Source: Planctomicrobium sp.
GTDB lineage: Bacteria > Planctomycetota > Planctomycetia > Planctomycetales > Planctomycetaceae
Length of the DNA stretch: 5,776 nucleotides
NCBI GenBank assembly: GCA_018659505.1
Contig: JABJMI010000403.1
Coordinates: 1-5,776, forward strand
Direction: 5' to 3'
A model generated the notes under the pieces. The model worked only from the letters and a program-made list of their open reading frames with translations, ran no database searches and was not told where the DNA came from. Both the position numbers and the translations under genes were made by a program. Positions 1 to 5,776 of the stretch are shown piece by piece. The number at the start of each line of letters is the position of its first letter. Position 1 is the stretch's first letter.

Positions 1-28
1 CATACCTATTCAGAGACAGGTTCGCTGT

Positions 29-135
29 GGGGAGAAGGTTAGGATGAGGGGACGGTTGTAAGCTGCCCCCTCACCTTAATCCTCTCCCCCGAAGGACGTT
101 GCTACGAGTTGGCAAGCTGCATGCGGGGGAGAGGA
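29..135. repeat. REP-like intergenic palindromic repeat with two competing pairings
   Basis: Bases 29-51 (a G-rich arm beginning ggggagaagg) are an imperfect reverse complement of 67-89 (cccctcacctt...). Bases 80-90 (tcctctccccc) are an exact reverse complement of 125-135 (gggggagagga). The pyrimidine-rich middle segment can therefore pair with either the upstream or the downstream arm, giving two mutually exclusive hairpins. The word aagctgc also occurs twice (60-66 and 114-120), beside each downstream arm. This composition (CCCCTCACC..AACCCTCTCCCC type) resembles short intergenic palindromes dispersed in many bacterial genomes, which is a family-level resemblance only. No ORF crosses it convincingly. 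It lies upstream of the sulfatase promoter. Copy number in the genome cannot be seen here. Confidence 0.6.
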
Positions 136-203
136 GACCAGTATGCCTGACTTCGTCAGAGCATATTTGCTGTGAAACATAACATTTCGATTTGCTCATG
201 GTT

Positions 204-232
204 TTGCGATTCACTCATCAATGATTTATAGT
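204..232 (+). promoter_or_regulatory. Candidate sigma70-type promoter for the sulfatase gene
   Basis: A -35 like TTGCGA (204-209; four of six bases match TTGACA) and a -10 like TATAGT (227-232; five of six match TATAAT) are separated by exactly 17 bases. Transcription would start near 239, leaving a leader of about 30 bases before the ATG at 271. This is a match to consensus, not an experimentally known promoter. Planctomycete promoters are not well characterised. Confidence 0.45.
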
Positions 233-270
233 GCTTTCGTACGTCAGTTTTGAACTCTCTGGAATTCATA

Positions 271-1743
271 ATGAATAATTCTTTCGCGCCAAAGCACATT
301 CACCAAACAAATCTTTCTACTTGGATGAGAATGTTTGTTCGACCACTTGTGCTGACAATGTTTTTAATCGGAATGTGGTCGAATATGACCGATGCCGCTC
401 AACCAAATTTTGTGCTGATCTTTATTGATGATCAAGGCTACGGCGACTTGAGTTGCTTCGGTTCCGAAATTATTGAGACTCCGAACATCGACCGCCTCGC
501 CAATGAAGGTCGCAAATTCACAAGCTTCATGGTTGCCTCTCCAGTTTGTTCTCCTTCACGAGCAGCTTTGTTGACGGGTTGCTATCCGAAACGAGTTGGG
601 ATGCACCAACATGTTTTATTCCCATCATCGAAGAAAGGTCTGCATCCAGAAGAGCATACCATCGCTGATCACCTCAAGTCACAAGGTTATGCGACGGCAT
701 GTTTTGGAAAGTGGCATTTGGGTCATTACCCTGAAGTCCTCCCGACAGGGAACGGATTCGACACCTACTTTGGAATTCCATATTCCAATGATATGAATCA
801 TCCCGATAACAAAGGGAAACCGAAAGGTGGACCGGATGGCATGGACATCCTCTGGAAAGATCCTGAGTCGACGCTGACAAAATGGAAAACACCACTTTTT
901 GAAGATGAAGAGATTATTGAAGTTCCAGTTGACCAACGAACTGTGACTAGAAGATACACTCAGAAGGCAATTGACTTTATCTCTGAGCATCAGAAGGAAT
1001 CGTTCTTTGTCTACTTACCACACTCGATGCCGCATATCCCTTTATATGTCCCCGACGATGTTCGTGATCCAAATCCAGAGCACGCATACATCAACACGAT
1101 CGAACATATCGACTCCGAAGTCGGCAGACTTCTCAACACTATTGATGAGTTGAAACTCGCTGAGAACACATACGTCATTTACACCACCGACAATGGTCCC
1201 TGGCTTCAATTCAAGCATCATGGAGGATCAGCTGGACCATTGCGAGAAGGCAAGGGGACCACTTTTGAAGGAGGACAGCGAGTTCCTTGTTTGATACGCG
1301 GTCCGGGAATCCCTGCTGGGACCGTTTGTGATAAATTGACCGGTACGATTGATATGCTTCCAACAATTGCAGCGATCACTGGCAAGCCATTGCCTGAAGG
1401 TAAGAAGATTGACGGCATCAATGTTTCCAAGCTCTGGAACGGAAGTTGTGACGACTCACTGAGAAATGAGTTCGTTTACTACACCTCCCAGGGAGTCCTC
1501 GAAGGTATCAGACAAGGAGACTGGAAATTACTCGTTAAGAAGCCTCGAGGAAATCGAAACAGACAGAACAAACAAGCAACACCTGAACCAACAAAGTTCT
1601 TGTTCGACCTCAGTCAGGATGTCGGCGAGCAAAACAACCAAGCTCAATCTAAGCCCGAACTTGTGAAAAAACTCCAACAGCGAATGGAAGAATTAGACGC
1701 AGAGATCACGCAAAATGCACGCCTTCCCTGGACAACCGATTGA
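271..1743 (+). CDS. Exported type I (arylsulfatase A-like) sulfatase, formylglycine-dependent
   Basis: Hydrolyses sulfate esters, probably on sulfated sugars or polysaccharides, outside the cytoplasm; the substrate cannot be read from the sequence. At 490 residues it has normal length for the family. A basic N-terminus and a hydrophobic stretch (about residues 25-36, PLVLTMFLIGMW) end in a likely signal-peptidase site before AQPNF (around residue 43). Visible motifs are the metal-binding pair D53-D54 (IDDQGYGD), the signature C93-S-P-S-R97 followed by AALLTG, where the cysteine becomes formylglycine, K147-W-H149 (GKWHLGH), H255 (MPHIPL), D307-N308 (TTDNGPW) and K328 (GKGTTFEGG). All expected catalytic residues are present. 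The C-terminus has the usual LFDLSQDVGEQNN segment. The start is uncertain: TTG at 250 and ATG at 325 are in frame, and none has a strong Shine-Dalgarno site. ATG 271 fits the promoter at 204-232; ATG 325 would leave a more typical short signal peptide. The family is certain, the substrate unknown. Confidence 0.95.
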   Translation: MNNSFAPKHIHQTNLSTWMRMFVRPLVLTMFLIGMWSNMTDAAQPNFVLIFIDDQGYGDLSCFGSEIIETPNIDRLANEGRKFTSFMVASPVCSPSRAALLTGCYPKRVGMHQHVLFPSSKKGLHPEEHTIADHLKSQGYATACFGKWHLGHYPEVLPTGNGFDTYFGIPYSNDMNHPDNKGKPKGGPDGMDILWKDPESTLTKWKTPLFEDEEIIEVPVDQRTVTRRYTQKAIDFISEHQKESFFVYLPHSMPHIPLYVPDDVRDPNPEHAYINTIEHIDSEVGRLLNTIDELKLAENTYVIYTTDNGPWLQFKHHGGSAGPLREGKGTTFEGGQRVPCLIRGPGIPAGTVCDKLTGTIDMLPTIAAITGKPLPEGKKIDGINVSKLWNGSCDDSLRNEFVYYTSQGVLEGIRQGDWKLLVKKPRGNRNRQNKQATPEPTKFLFDLSQDVGEQNNQAQSKPELVKKLQQRMEELDAEITQNARLPWTTD

Positions 1744-1777
1744 TCGACTTTGCTGCCCTCAAGATTCCATCGAAGCC

Positions 1778-1807
1778 TTGATATCTAAGTTTGTTAGAAA
1801 GTAAAAT
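1778..1807 (+). promoter_or_regulatory. Candidate sigma70-type promoter for the SHD1 protein gene
   Basis: TTGATA (1778-1783, five of six bases of TTGACA) and TAAAAT (1802-1807, five of six of TATAAT) are separated by 18 bases. Initiation would fall near 1814, about 35 bases before the ATG at 1849 and upstream of the Shine-Dalgarno site. It suggests that this gene can be transcribed independently of the sulfatase 105 bases upstream. The assignment is by consensus match only. Confidence 0.5.
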
Positions 1808-1834
1808 CAAACCGCTTCTGATTTTCCGTATCTG

Positions 1835-1840
1835 AAGGAA
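1835..1840 (+). promoter_or_regulatory. Shine-Dalgarno site for the SHD1 protein gene
   Basis: AAGGAA ends eight bases before the ATG at 1849. It is the only clear Shine-Dalgarno-like site I found in front of a gene in this window, and it supports 1849 as the start. Confidence 0.65.
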
Positions 1841-1848
1841 TCCCTGAC

Positions 1849-3414
1849 ATGAATACCATACTTCGACTAAAGTTTGTCGTTCTCTCGCTTTTCCTGACCT
1901 GCTCAGTTTCTGAGACGTTTGCACAAGGTCAACCTGTGCAACCGACACCGGAAATGCCTAGCTACCAATTAAGCAACATCCGTAACGAAACGGATCGATT
2001 TGCAAGGAGCGTAATCGCATTCGACTGGAAACGGACGAAGAAGGGAACTGGTTACGCCAGTGTTTCTGGAAAAACGAAATCTGGACCTCTAAGTATTATC
2101 TCTGGTCCGTCGCTAAATGGTGATTCTGGAACCGCATCCTTCCAAAACATTGGATTCGGTTTTGGTACATCCGGTGACATTGAATTCTGGATTTCCGTCG
2201 GCGGACCTGGCGGCGTGAAATATATGGTTTCGAATTCTGTAAGGTTGGGGAACCCAGGACCAGCGACCTCTGCTCGCGCGATGAATGCCAAAGAACGTGC
2301 AGCTGTCGAACAGGCGAAACTCGCAGCGACTCCTCCCTCTGGTTTGCCGAATGGTTATGTTGCCGTAGAGAGTGGGACTTCCCTCGTGTCTGGGATGCCA
2401 GTCAAAGGGGGATGGATGGCAGGCTGGGAAGATGCTGAAGTGATTTCTCTCCACGATAACGGAAGCGTGGCGTTACGTTATCCAGACCATGGAGAATCAT
2501 TGGTCGTACGAACACGGAAGGACTGGATTGCGGTTCAACCTTCGGTTCTAGAGCAAGCAAAAGCAAATCCAGATCGATTTCAACCGAGCCTAAAAGTTCT
2601 TCCAAATAGTCGATTGATTGTCCCCAAAGACGCAGTCGTGATTCCTGCTGATCTCGAGTTGCCGAAGGGAACTCCAGTTCTCGTCGATTACAGAATTAAG
2701 TGGCACGAAGCATATGTCGTCGACGACTCGGGCGATGAAATCGAAATTCGTTACGAAGGTTATGGAGCCAACTGGGATAAAAAATATCCCCGTTCGGGCA
2801 GCCTGATCCGGTCGAAGGTTCTGGCCAACCTGGATGATCCTGCGATCGTCCAGAAATATGCAAAGAACTTGAACGGAACAACAAGCCGTCGAAACTTGAA
2901 AGATTACCCAATCAGAGGGGAAATCCCACGAGACTCTGAACTGGTTCCAGATGAGTTAGAGGTTCCAGATGGAGCGAAACTTGGAGCGTACTGGGGAAGT
3001 CGTTGGTACAAAATGACATTGCTCGGTTCGAATGATGATGGAACCCTTAATGTCCACTGGGATGATTATGGCGATGCTTGGGACTGTGACATGAAACGTG
3101 AGCAGCTAATCATCGCCAAATCCGAAGTTCGAAAACTGACTCAACTTATGAAATCTAAACCTCAAGATTCAGTTGCAAAGGGGGATGCTCCAACATCAGA
3201 GAATGGGTCAGATGAAGTCCGGACCTGGCAAGATGCCACAGGAAAATTCACAATCAAAGCAAAATTTGTCTCGAGCAAAGAAGGAGTCGTTCATCTCGAG
3301 ATGACCAACGGAAAAACAGTCGAAATCGGCTTAGACAAACTTAGCAAAGCTGATCAGGAAGTTGCCACAAAACTCCAGAAAGAGGCAGCAGAGAATCCGT
3401 TTATTAAAAACTAA
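1849..3414 (+). CDS. Secreted protein with three Tudor/Agenet-like repeats and a C-terminal SHD1 domain
   Basis: 521 residues, function unknown. A signal peptide (hydrophobic core about residues 9-19, likely cut after TFA25) predicts export; C18 lacks a proper lipobox, so a lipoprotein is unlikely. Residues 38-140 form a glycine- and beta-rich segment I do not recognise. A short Ala/Glu/Lys-rich linker (about 142-158) follows. Three related modules come next, near 165-228, 255-325 and 350-424. The last two align clearly: I265-PADLELPKG with VPDELEVPDG (366-375), W285 with W386, then Y302-EGYGANWD with W404-DDYGDAWD. The first is more diverged (WEDAEV...VALRYPDHG). The pattern of a module ending in Y/W-x-x-Y/H-G followed by basic residues is Tudor/Agenet-like. 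Residues 458-511 (RTWQDATGKFTIKAKF ... LDKLSKADQEVA) match the SHD1 domain, common in planctomycete exported proteins. Start ATG 1849 has a good AAGGAA site. The gene ends 27 bases from the convergent tadA stop. Domain calls are by eye; the SHD1 call is the firmest. Confidence 0.9.
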   Translation: MNTILRLKFVVLSLFLTCSVSETFAQGQPVQPTPEMPSYQLSNIRNETDRFARSVIAFDWKRTKKGTGYASVSGKTKSGPLSIISGPSLNGDSGTASFQNIGFGFGTSGDIEFWISVGGPGGVKYMVSNSVRLGNPGPATSARAMNAKERAAVEQAKLAATPPSGLPNGYVAVESGTSLVSGMPVKGGWMAGWEDAEVISLHDNGSVALRYPDHGESLVVRTRKDWIAVQPSVLEQAKANPDRFQPSLKVLPNSRLIVPKDAVVIPADLELPKGTPVLVDYRIKWHEAYVVDDSGDEIEIRYEGYGANWDKKYPRSGSLIRSKVLANLDDPAIVQKYAKNLNGTTSRRNLKDYPIRGEIPRDSELVPDELEVPDGAKLGAYWGSRWYKMTLLGSNDDGTLNVHWDDYGDAWDCDMKREQLIIAKSEVRKLTQLMKSKPQDSVAKGDAPTSENGSDEVRTWQDATGKFTIKAKFVSSKEGVVHLEMTNGKTVEIGLDKLSKADQEVATKLQKEAAENPFIKN

Positions 3415-3415
3415 T

Positions 3416-3442
3416 ACGAATTCTCTTCGTCGTGAATTACGT
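3416..3442. terminator. Weak hairpin between convergent genes, possible shared terminator
   Basis: ACGAATTC (3416-3423) can pair with GAATTACGT (3434-3442) around a 10-base loop, with one bulged A. It fills the 27-base gap between the stop codons of the SHD1 gene and tadA. The stem is A+T-rich and short, and no clean U-tract follows, so it is only a weak candidate for a bidirectional terminator. Confidence 0.22.
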
Positions 3443-3933
3443 TATTTCTTCCCCTTGGCACGTTGAATAGCGAAGAACTCTTTCAAGATCGTTTGGCATT
3501 CAACCCGGTGAATGCCCGCAGTGACATTCACTTGATGGTTGAGACGCGAATCTTCAGTGATCTGATAAAGCGTGTTACACGCTCCCCCTTTAGGATCCAT
3601 GGTTCCATAGACTAACCTTGGAATGCGAGACTGGACAATTGCTCCGGCACACATGGGGCACGGTTCGAGAGTCACGTACAGAGTGCATTCGAGCAACCGC
3701 CACGATTGAAGTTGTTCTGCTGCTTGGGTGATCGCGATCATTTCAGCATGTGCAGTCGGATCATTCAATGTTTCCCGCTGATTATAACCTTCACCAATCA
3801 CGCGATTCTGGTGGACAATGATCGCACCGACCGGTACTTCATCCTGTTCAAAAGCTCGCTGCGCTTGATCAAGTGCGTGCCACATCCAGTATTCATGAAT
3901 TTGTTGTATTGTGGCCAGTGGATCGTTCATCAT
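3442..3933 (-). CDS. tadA: tRNA-specific adenosine deaminase TadA
   Basis: Zinc enzyme of the cytidine/deoxycytidylate deaminase superfamily. In bacteria TadA converts adenosine 34 of tRNA-Arg(ACG) to inosine in the cytoplasm, allowing wobble decoding of CGN codons. With the start at 3933 it has 163 residues, normal for TadA. Diagnostic motifs are H62-A-E64 (DPTAHAEM; zinc ligand and proton-shuttle glutamate) and P91-C92-x-x-C95 (LEPCPMCAG; two cysteine zinc ligands). The N-terminal HEYWMWHAL...EVPVGAIIV and the R-L-V-Y-G-T-x-D-P-K-G-G segment are also typical, and all catalytic residues are present. Start choice: a TTG at 3960 would add nine residues, and ATG codons lie at 3933 and 3930. No strong Shine-Dalgarno site decides between them; the family begins close to the H-E-Y-W-M segment, so 3933 is preferred. 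It converges with the SHD1 gene and diverges from holB. Confidence 0.96.
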   Translation of the reverse strand: MMNDPLATIQQIHEYWMWHALDQAQRAFEQDEVPVGAIIVHQNRVIGEGYNQRETLNDPTAHAEMIAITQAAEQLQSWRLLECTLYVTLEPCPMCAGAIVQSRIPRLVYGTMDPKGGACNTLYQITEDSRLNHQVNVTAGIHRVECQTILKEFFAIQRAKGKK

Positions 3934-4228
3934 TTTCTGAAGACTTGTTTGGAAACTCAACTTGTGATGATATACTGCCTCTCAGTTCAACATGATTGCA
4001 CGTTGCACTCAAGTGAGTTTGGGACATGTTCTTAAGAAATGAGCCATTCGTCTAGTTTGAGAATCTAGTGTCTATTCGATTGCCCCTCCCTCGATATTCG
4101 TTCCTAGCCCGTTGAACAGCGATTGAGCTGGACCACTTCTTTTAGTTGCAGTTGTCCCCCCCTCGTTAGAAACTTGTCGTATCGATTACTCAAGAATCCA
4201 GAACACTTCCGTAGAGATCTAGCAGTTC
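3934..4228. other. Divergent intergenic region between tadA and holB
   Basis: About 295 bases that should contain the promoters for tadA (leftward) and holB (rightward). On the minus strand a TATATC-like -10 (3968-3973) lies just before tadA, but I find no -35 at proper spacing. No convincing -35/-10 pair was found for holB. There is a C-tract at 4156-4162. No ORF, tRNA or strong repeat is seen here. Confidence 0.4.
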
Positions 4229-5230
4229 ATGTGGGAAAAACTTCGAGGTCACCAACGTCAGGTTGAAATGTTTCGTCGCGCGATTCAGCGTGAACGTACT
4301 GCGCATGCCTATCTGTTTGTTGGTCCACATGGCATTGGGAAGAAGCTTTTCGCCAAGAATATGAGTCAGTGCCTCTTTTGTGAGCGTTTTCCAGATACCG
4401 ATTTCGAAGCTTGCGGAGAATGTTCTGCCTGTAAACAGATGCAAGCGGGAACTCATCCTGACTTCCTGATGATTGGCTGTCCCGAAGGAAAGAGAGAATT
4501 GCCGATTGACCTATTGATTGGATCGAGAGAAAACCGCGGACGAACCGGTCTCTGCCACGAACTTTCTTTGCGTCCGATGTCTGCCAACAGACGGATTGCT
4601 GTCATCGACGATGCGGAAACAATGAATGAAGCGAGTGCGAATTCCCTGCTGAAGACTCTGGAAGAACCGCCTCCCGGAGTCATCCTGTTTTTACTTTCTC
4701 CTGAGACTGATCAAATCCTTCCGACGATCCGTTCTCGATGCCAGATCATAAGATTCTCACCACTTCCAGAATCGGACATCGCTGAACTCTTATTGGAATC
4801 TGGAGAAGTCACATCTTCAGAACAAGCGAGAACGATTAGCCAGTTCTCAGAAGGAAACCTGAACACCGCGCGGCAACTTCTCGATTCAGGTCTTTTGGAA
4901 CTTAAAAACACAATTGAAAAATGCTTGCGATCGACCCCCATCAACAGTTTGAAGTCTGTTGCAGCCATCAAAGCGGTGTTCGACAACCTCGGAGGCGATA
5001 CCGCGAAAGAACGTCTGAACATGCGTTGGGCAAACCAATTCAGCATTGAAGAACTCAGACGACAGCTACACGAGTCAGAGGATCACAACCGCATGGATCA
5101 ACTGGCAGCGATGCTAGAGCGCTGTTTCGAAGCAGAATCACATCTAAAACAGACAATGCCAGTCGCTCTCTGTCTAGAAGCAATGTTTGACGATCTGGCG
5201 AGGCTTTCGAGAACGCAAATCGTTGTTTAA
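4229..5230 (+). CDS. holB: DNA polymerase III delta-prime subunit (clamp loader)
   Basis: AAA+ family clamp-loader subunit that works with gamma/tau and delta to load the beta sliding clamp in the replisome. 333 residues, typical length. In order: an N-terminal GHQRQVEMFRRAI segment as in DnaX/HolB; a Walker A-like G32-PHGIG-K38-K39, where the Ser/Thr after the lysine is replaced by Lys; four cysteines C51, C62, C65 and C68 (C-x10-C-x2-C-x2-C), the clamp-loader zinc module; a Walker B/box region V125-IDDAETMNEASANSLLKTLEEPP; and the SRC motif S169-R170-C171 (TIRSRC), which holds the arginine finger in clamp-loader subunits. The missing Walker A Ser/Thr favours delta-prime over DnaX, since delta-prime proteins commonly have degenerate nucleotide sites, and the length is too short for gamma/tau. 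ATG 4229 begins MWEKLRGHQRQ, the normal start region; no strong Shine-Dalgarno site precedes it. The foldback element begins about 26 bases after its stop. Confidence 0.92.
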   Translation: MWEKLRGHQRQVEMFRRAIQRERTAHAYLFVGPHGIGKKLFAKNMSQCLFCERFPDTDFEACGECSACKQMQAGTHPDFLMIGCPEGKRELPIDLLIGSRENRGRTGLCHELSLRPMSANRRIAVIDDAETMNEASANSLLKTLEEPPPGVILFLLSPETDQILPTIRSRCQIIRFSPLPESDIAELLLESGEVTSSEQARTISQFSEGNLNTARQLLDSGLLELKNTIEKCLRSTPINSLKSVAAIKAVFDNLGGDTAKERLNMRWANQFSIEELRRQLHESEDHNRMDQLAAMLERCFEAESHLKQTMPVALCLEAMFDDLARLSRTQIVV

Positions 5231-5256
5231 ACGAGAAGTTTCGCACTGTTCAGAAA

Positions 5257-5553
5257 GAATTCGTAACAGTTCACGATCTCTGTTCGAAAAAAATGAACAG
5301 AAGAACGCGGAGGGAGCGGAGAATCCATCTGTTCGACTGGCAATAAGGGCAGTCGGACTTCTTTGTTGATGTATTTGAAAGCTTCATCGCACAAGACTTT
5401 TGAGGTTTGAAAAATCTCCGTTATATTAGATTTTCGAAAACCAAGTATGTGCCAACCCGAGACTCCCAAACGTGTCGAAACAGAACTTCGAAAATCCTCT
5501 GCTCTCTCTGTTTCCTCCTGTTCAATCCTTTTCCGTGAACGGTTACAAGAAAT
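5257..5553. repeat. Long imperfect foldback (inverted-repeat) element, MITE-like or structured RNA
   Basis: This fills most of the 432 gene-free bases between holB and rlmN. Six left-arm blocks return as reverse complements in exact reverse order. They are 5263-5275 with 5534-5546 (12 of 13 identical), 5294-5324 with 5494-5524 (23 of 31), 5328-5337 with 5474-5484 (TCTGTT(T)CGAC, one indel), 5347-5354 with 5461-5467 (GGG(C)AGTC), 5389-5399 with 5443-5452 (GCACA..ACTT), and the central stem 5404-5417 with 5428-5442 around loop 5418-5427. The left arm carries an extra segment of about 26 bases between blocks four and five. No transposase, clear target-site duplication or conserved protein is visible. 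The TGAACAG(A/G)AG...GAG purine-rich word recalls dispersed intergenic repeats of other bacteria, but copy number here is unknown. It might also stop transcription leaving holB. Confidence 0.75.
5404..5442. other. Central hairpin of the foldback element
   Basis: GGTTTGAAAAATCT (5404-5417) and AGATTTTCGAAAACC (5428-5442) form a stem around the 10-base loop CCGTTATATT. Five pairs at the base and seven next to the loop are perfect, with a small internal bulge. Its position at the symmetry centre is what shows that the two outer arms belong to one foldback rather than to two unrelated repeat copies. Confidence 0.6.
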
Positions 5554-5662
5554 CGTACGCTGGCACTCCCGACTCAGCAGTGAATGACCTATCATTCTTT
5601 CAGGGCACTTCAAGCTGACACACACTTTATGCAAATTCAGTTCTTCACTGAGTCGTTACGCT

Positions 5663-5776
5663 ATGCCAAAAAGACTTTTAACAGACCTTTCGCGGGACGA
5701 ACTCACCGCCTGGGTCGAATCGACTGGGAACGCATCTTACCGTGCCGATCAGATTCGGCGTTGGATCTAAGGGAAG
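5663..5776 (+). CDS. rlmN: 5' end of an RlmN-like 23S rRNA/tRNA methyltransferase gene, with an in-frame stop near the window edge
   Basis: The ATG at 5663 opens a frame reading MPKRLLTDLSRDELTAWVE, then YRADQIRRWI. This matches the N-terminal helical domain of RlmN: short start, L-x-L-x-x-x-E-L-x-x-W-V, G-x-x-x-Y/F-R-A-x-Q-I-x-R-W-I/V. RlmN is the radical SAM enzyme that methylates C2 of A2503 in 23S rRNA and A37 in some tRNAs. Only 35 codons are readable: codon 36 is TAA (5768-5770), exactly where the family usually has an aromatic residue (W-I-Y/F), followed by GGG AAG up to the end. A single-base change of TAA to TAC or TAT would restore W-I-Y-G-K. A point mutation, an indel or a base-call error at a sequence end are all possible, and the remainder lies outside the window. 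No clear Shine-Dalgarno site is seen. Confidence 0.7.

Noticed and set aside
679..990. 103-codon open frame on the minus strand inside the sulfatase gene
   Set aside because: It lies wholly opposite a well-supported sulfatase reading frame and has no domain features.
1758..1780. Possible hairpin TCAAG...CTTGA after the sulfatase stop
   Set aside because: Five pairs with a 13-base loop and no T-tract; not convincing as a terminator.
2113..2454. 113-codon open frame opposite the SHD1 gene
   Set aside because: It is antisense to a gene with a signal peptide, a good ribosome-binding site and a recognisable SHD1 domain; it has no independent support.
3706..4035. 109-codon open frame on the plus strand opposite tadA
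   Set aside because: It overlaps the conserved TadA active-site region on the other strand, and its translation resembles no known family.
4051..4069. CTAG-containing short inverted repeat (tctagtttgagaatctag) in the tadA-holB gap
   Set aside because: Only the four-base self-complementary CTAG words match; too short to call an operator.
4711..5046. 111-codon open frame opposite holB
   Set aside because: It is antisense to the conserved clamp-loader region, with no start signals or domain features.
5227..5634. A 135-codon open frame on the minus strand across the holB-rlmN gap
   Set aside because: It runs through both arms of the foldback and its composition follows the repeat (charged Glu/Arg-rich stretch from the purine-rich block). 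A similar Glu-rich stretch is read from the left arm on the + strand, as expected when repeat arms are translated. There is no plausible ribosome-binding site and no recognisable domain.
1..5776. CRISPR array, tRNA or rRNA genes, defence or toxin-antitoxin system
   Set aside because: No regularly spaced direct repeats, cloverleaf-like segment or rRNA motif was seen, and the five genes all belong to other functions.

Overview
This 5776-base window most likely comes from the chromosome of a planctomycete (Planctomycetota, probably Planctomycetales). That rests on three things: an exported sulfatase of the kind these bacteria carry in large numbers, a secreted protein ending in an SHD1 (SLA1 homology domain 1) segment, which is an expanded domain in this phylum, and ordinary bacterial housekeeping genes with moderate G+C (a little under 50% by eye). 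The genus cannot be fixed from the sequence alone.

Layout. Bases 1-249 hold no gene; they contain a REP-like palindromic repeat (29-135) and a good sigma70-type promoter (204-232). A sulfatase gene follows (271-1743, +). After a 105-base gap with its own promoter and Shine-Dalgarno site comes a secreted protein gene (1849-3414, +) encoding three tandem Tudor/Agenet-like repeats and a C-terminal SHD1 domain. The tRNA adenosine deaminase gene tadA (3442-3933, -) converges on it with only 27 bases between the stop codons. A divergent intergenic region of about 295 bases separates tadA from holB (4229-5230, +), the DNA polymerase III delta-prime subunit. The window ends in the 5' end of an rlmN-like gene (from 5663, +), whose frame meets a TAA stop six bases before the window edge.

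The 432 bases between holB and rlmN are not empty. They form one long imperfect inverted repeat (about 5257-5553). Six blocks of the left arm recur in strict reverse order in the right arm around a central hairpin with a 10-base loop. No transposase is visible, so it looks like a foldback or MITE-like element, or a long structured RNA. This and the repeat at 29-135 are the least explained parts of the window.

How the genes relate. The two exported proteins (sulfatase and SHD1 protein) have separate promoters and need not share a pathway. The sulfatase would cleave sulfate esters outside the cytoplasm after its active-site cysteine is converted to formylglycine. TadA (tRNA wobble inosine), HolB (replisome clamp loader) and RlmN (23S rRNA/tRNA A2 methylation) are information-processing proteins that happen to be neighbours. 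I see no CRISPR array, tRNA or rRNA gene, transposase or recognisable defence system.
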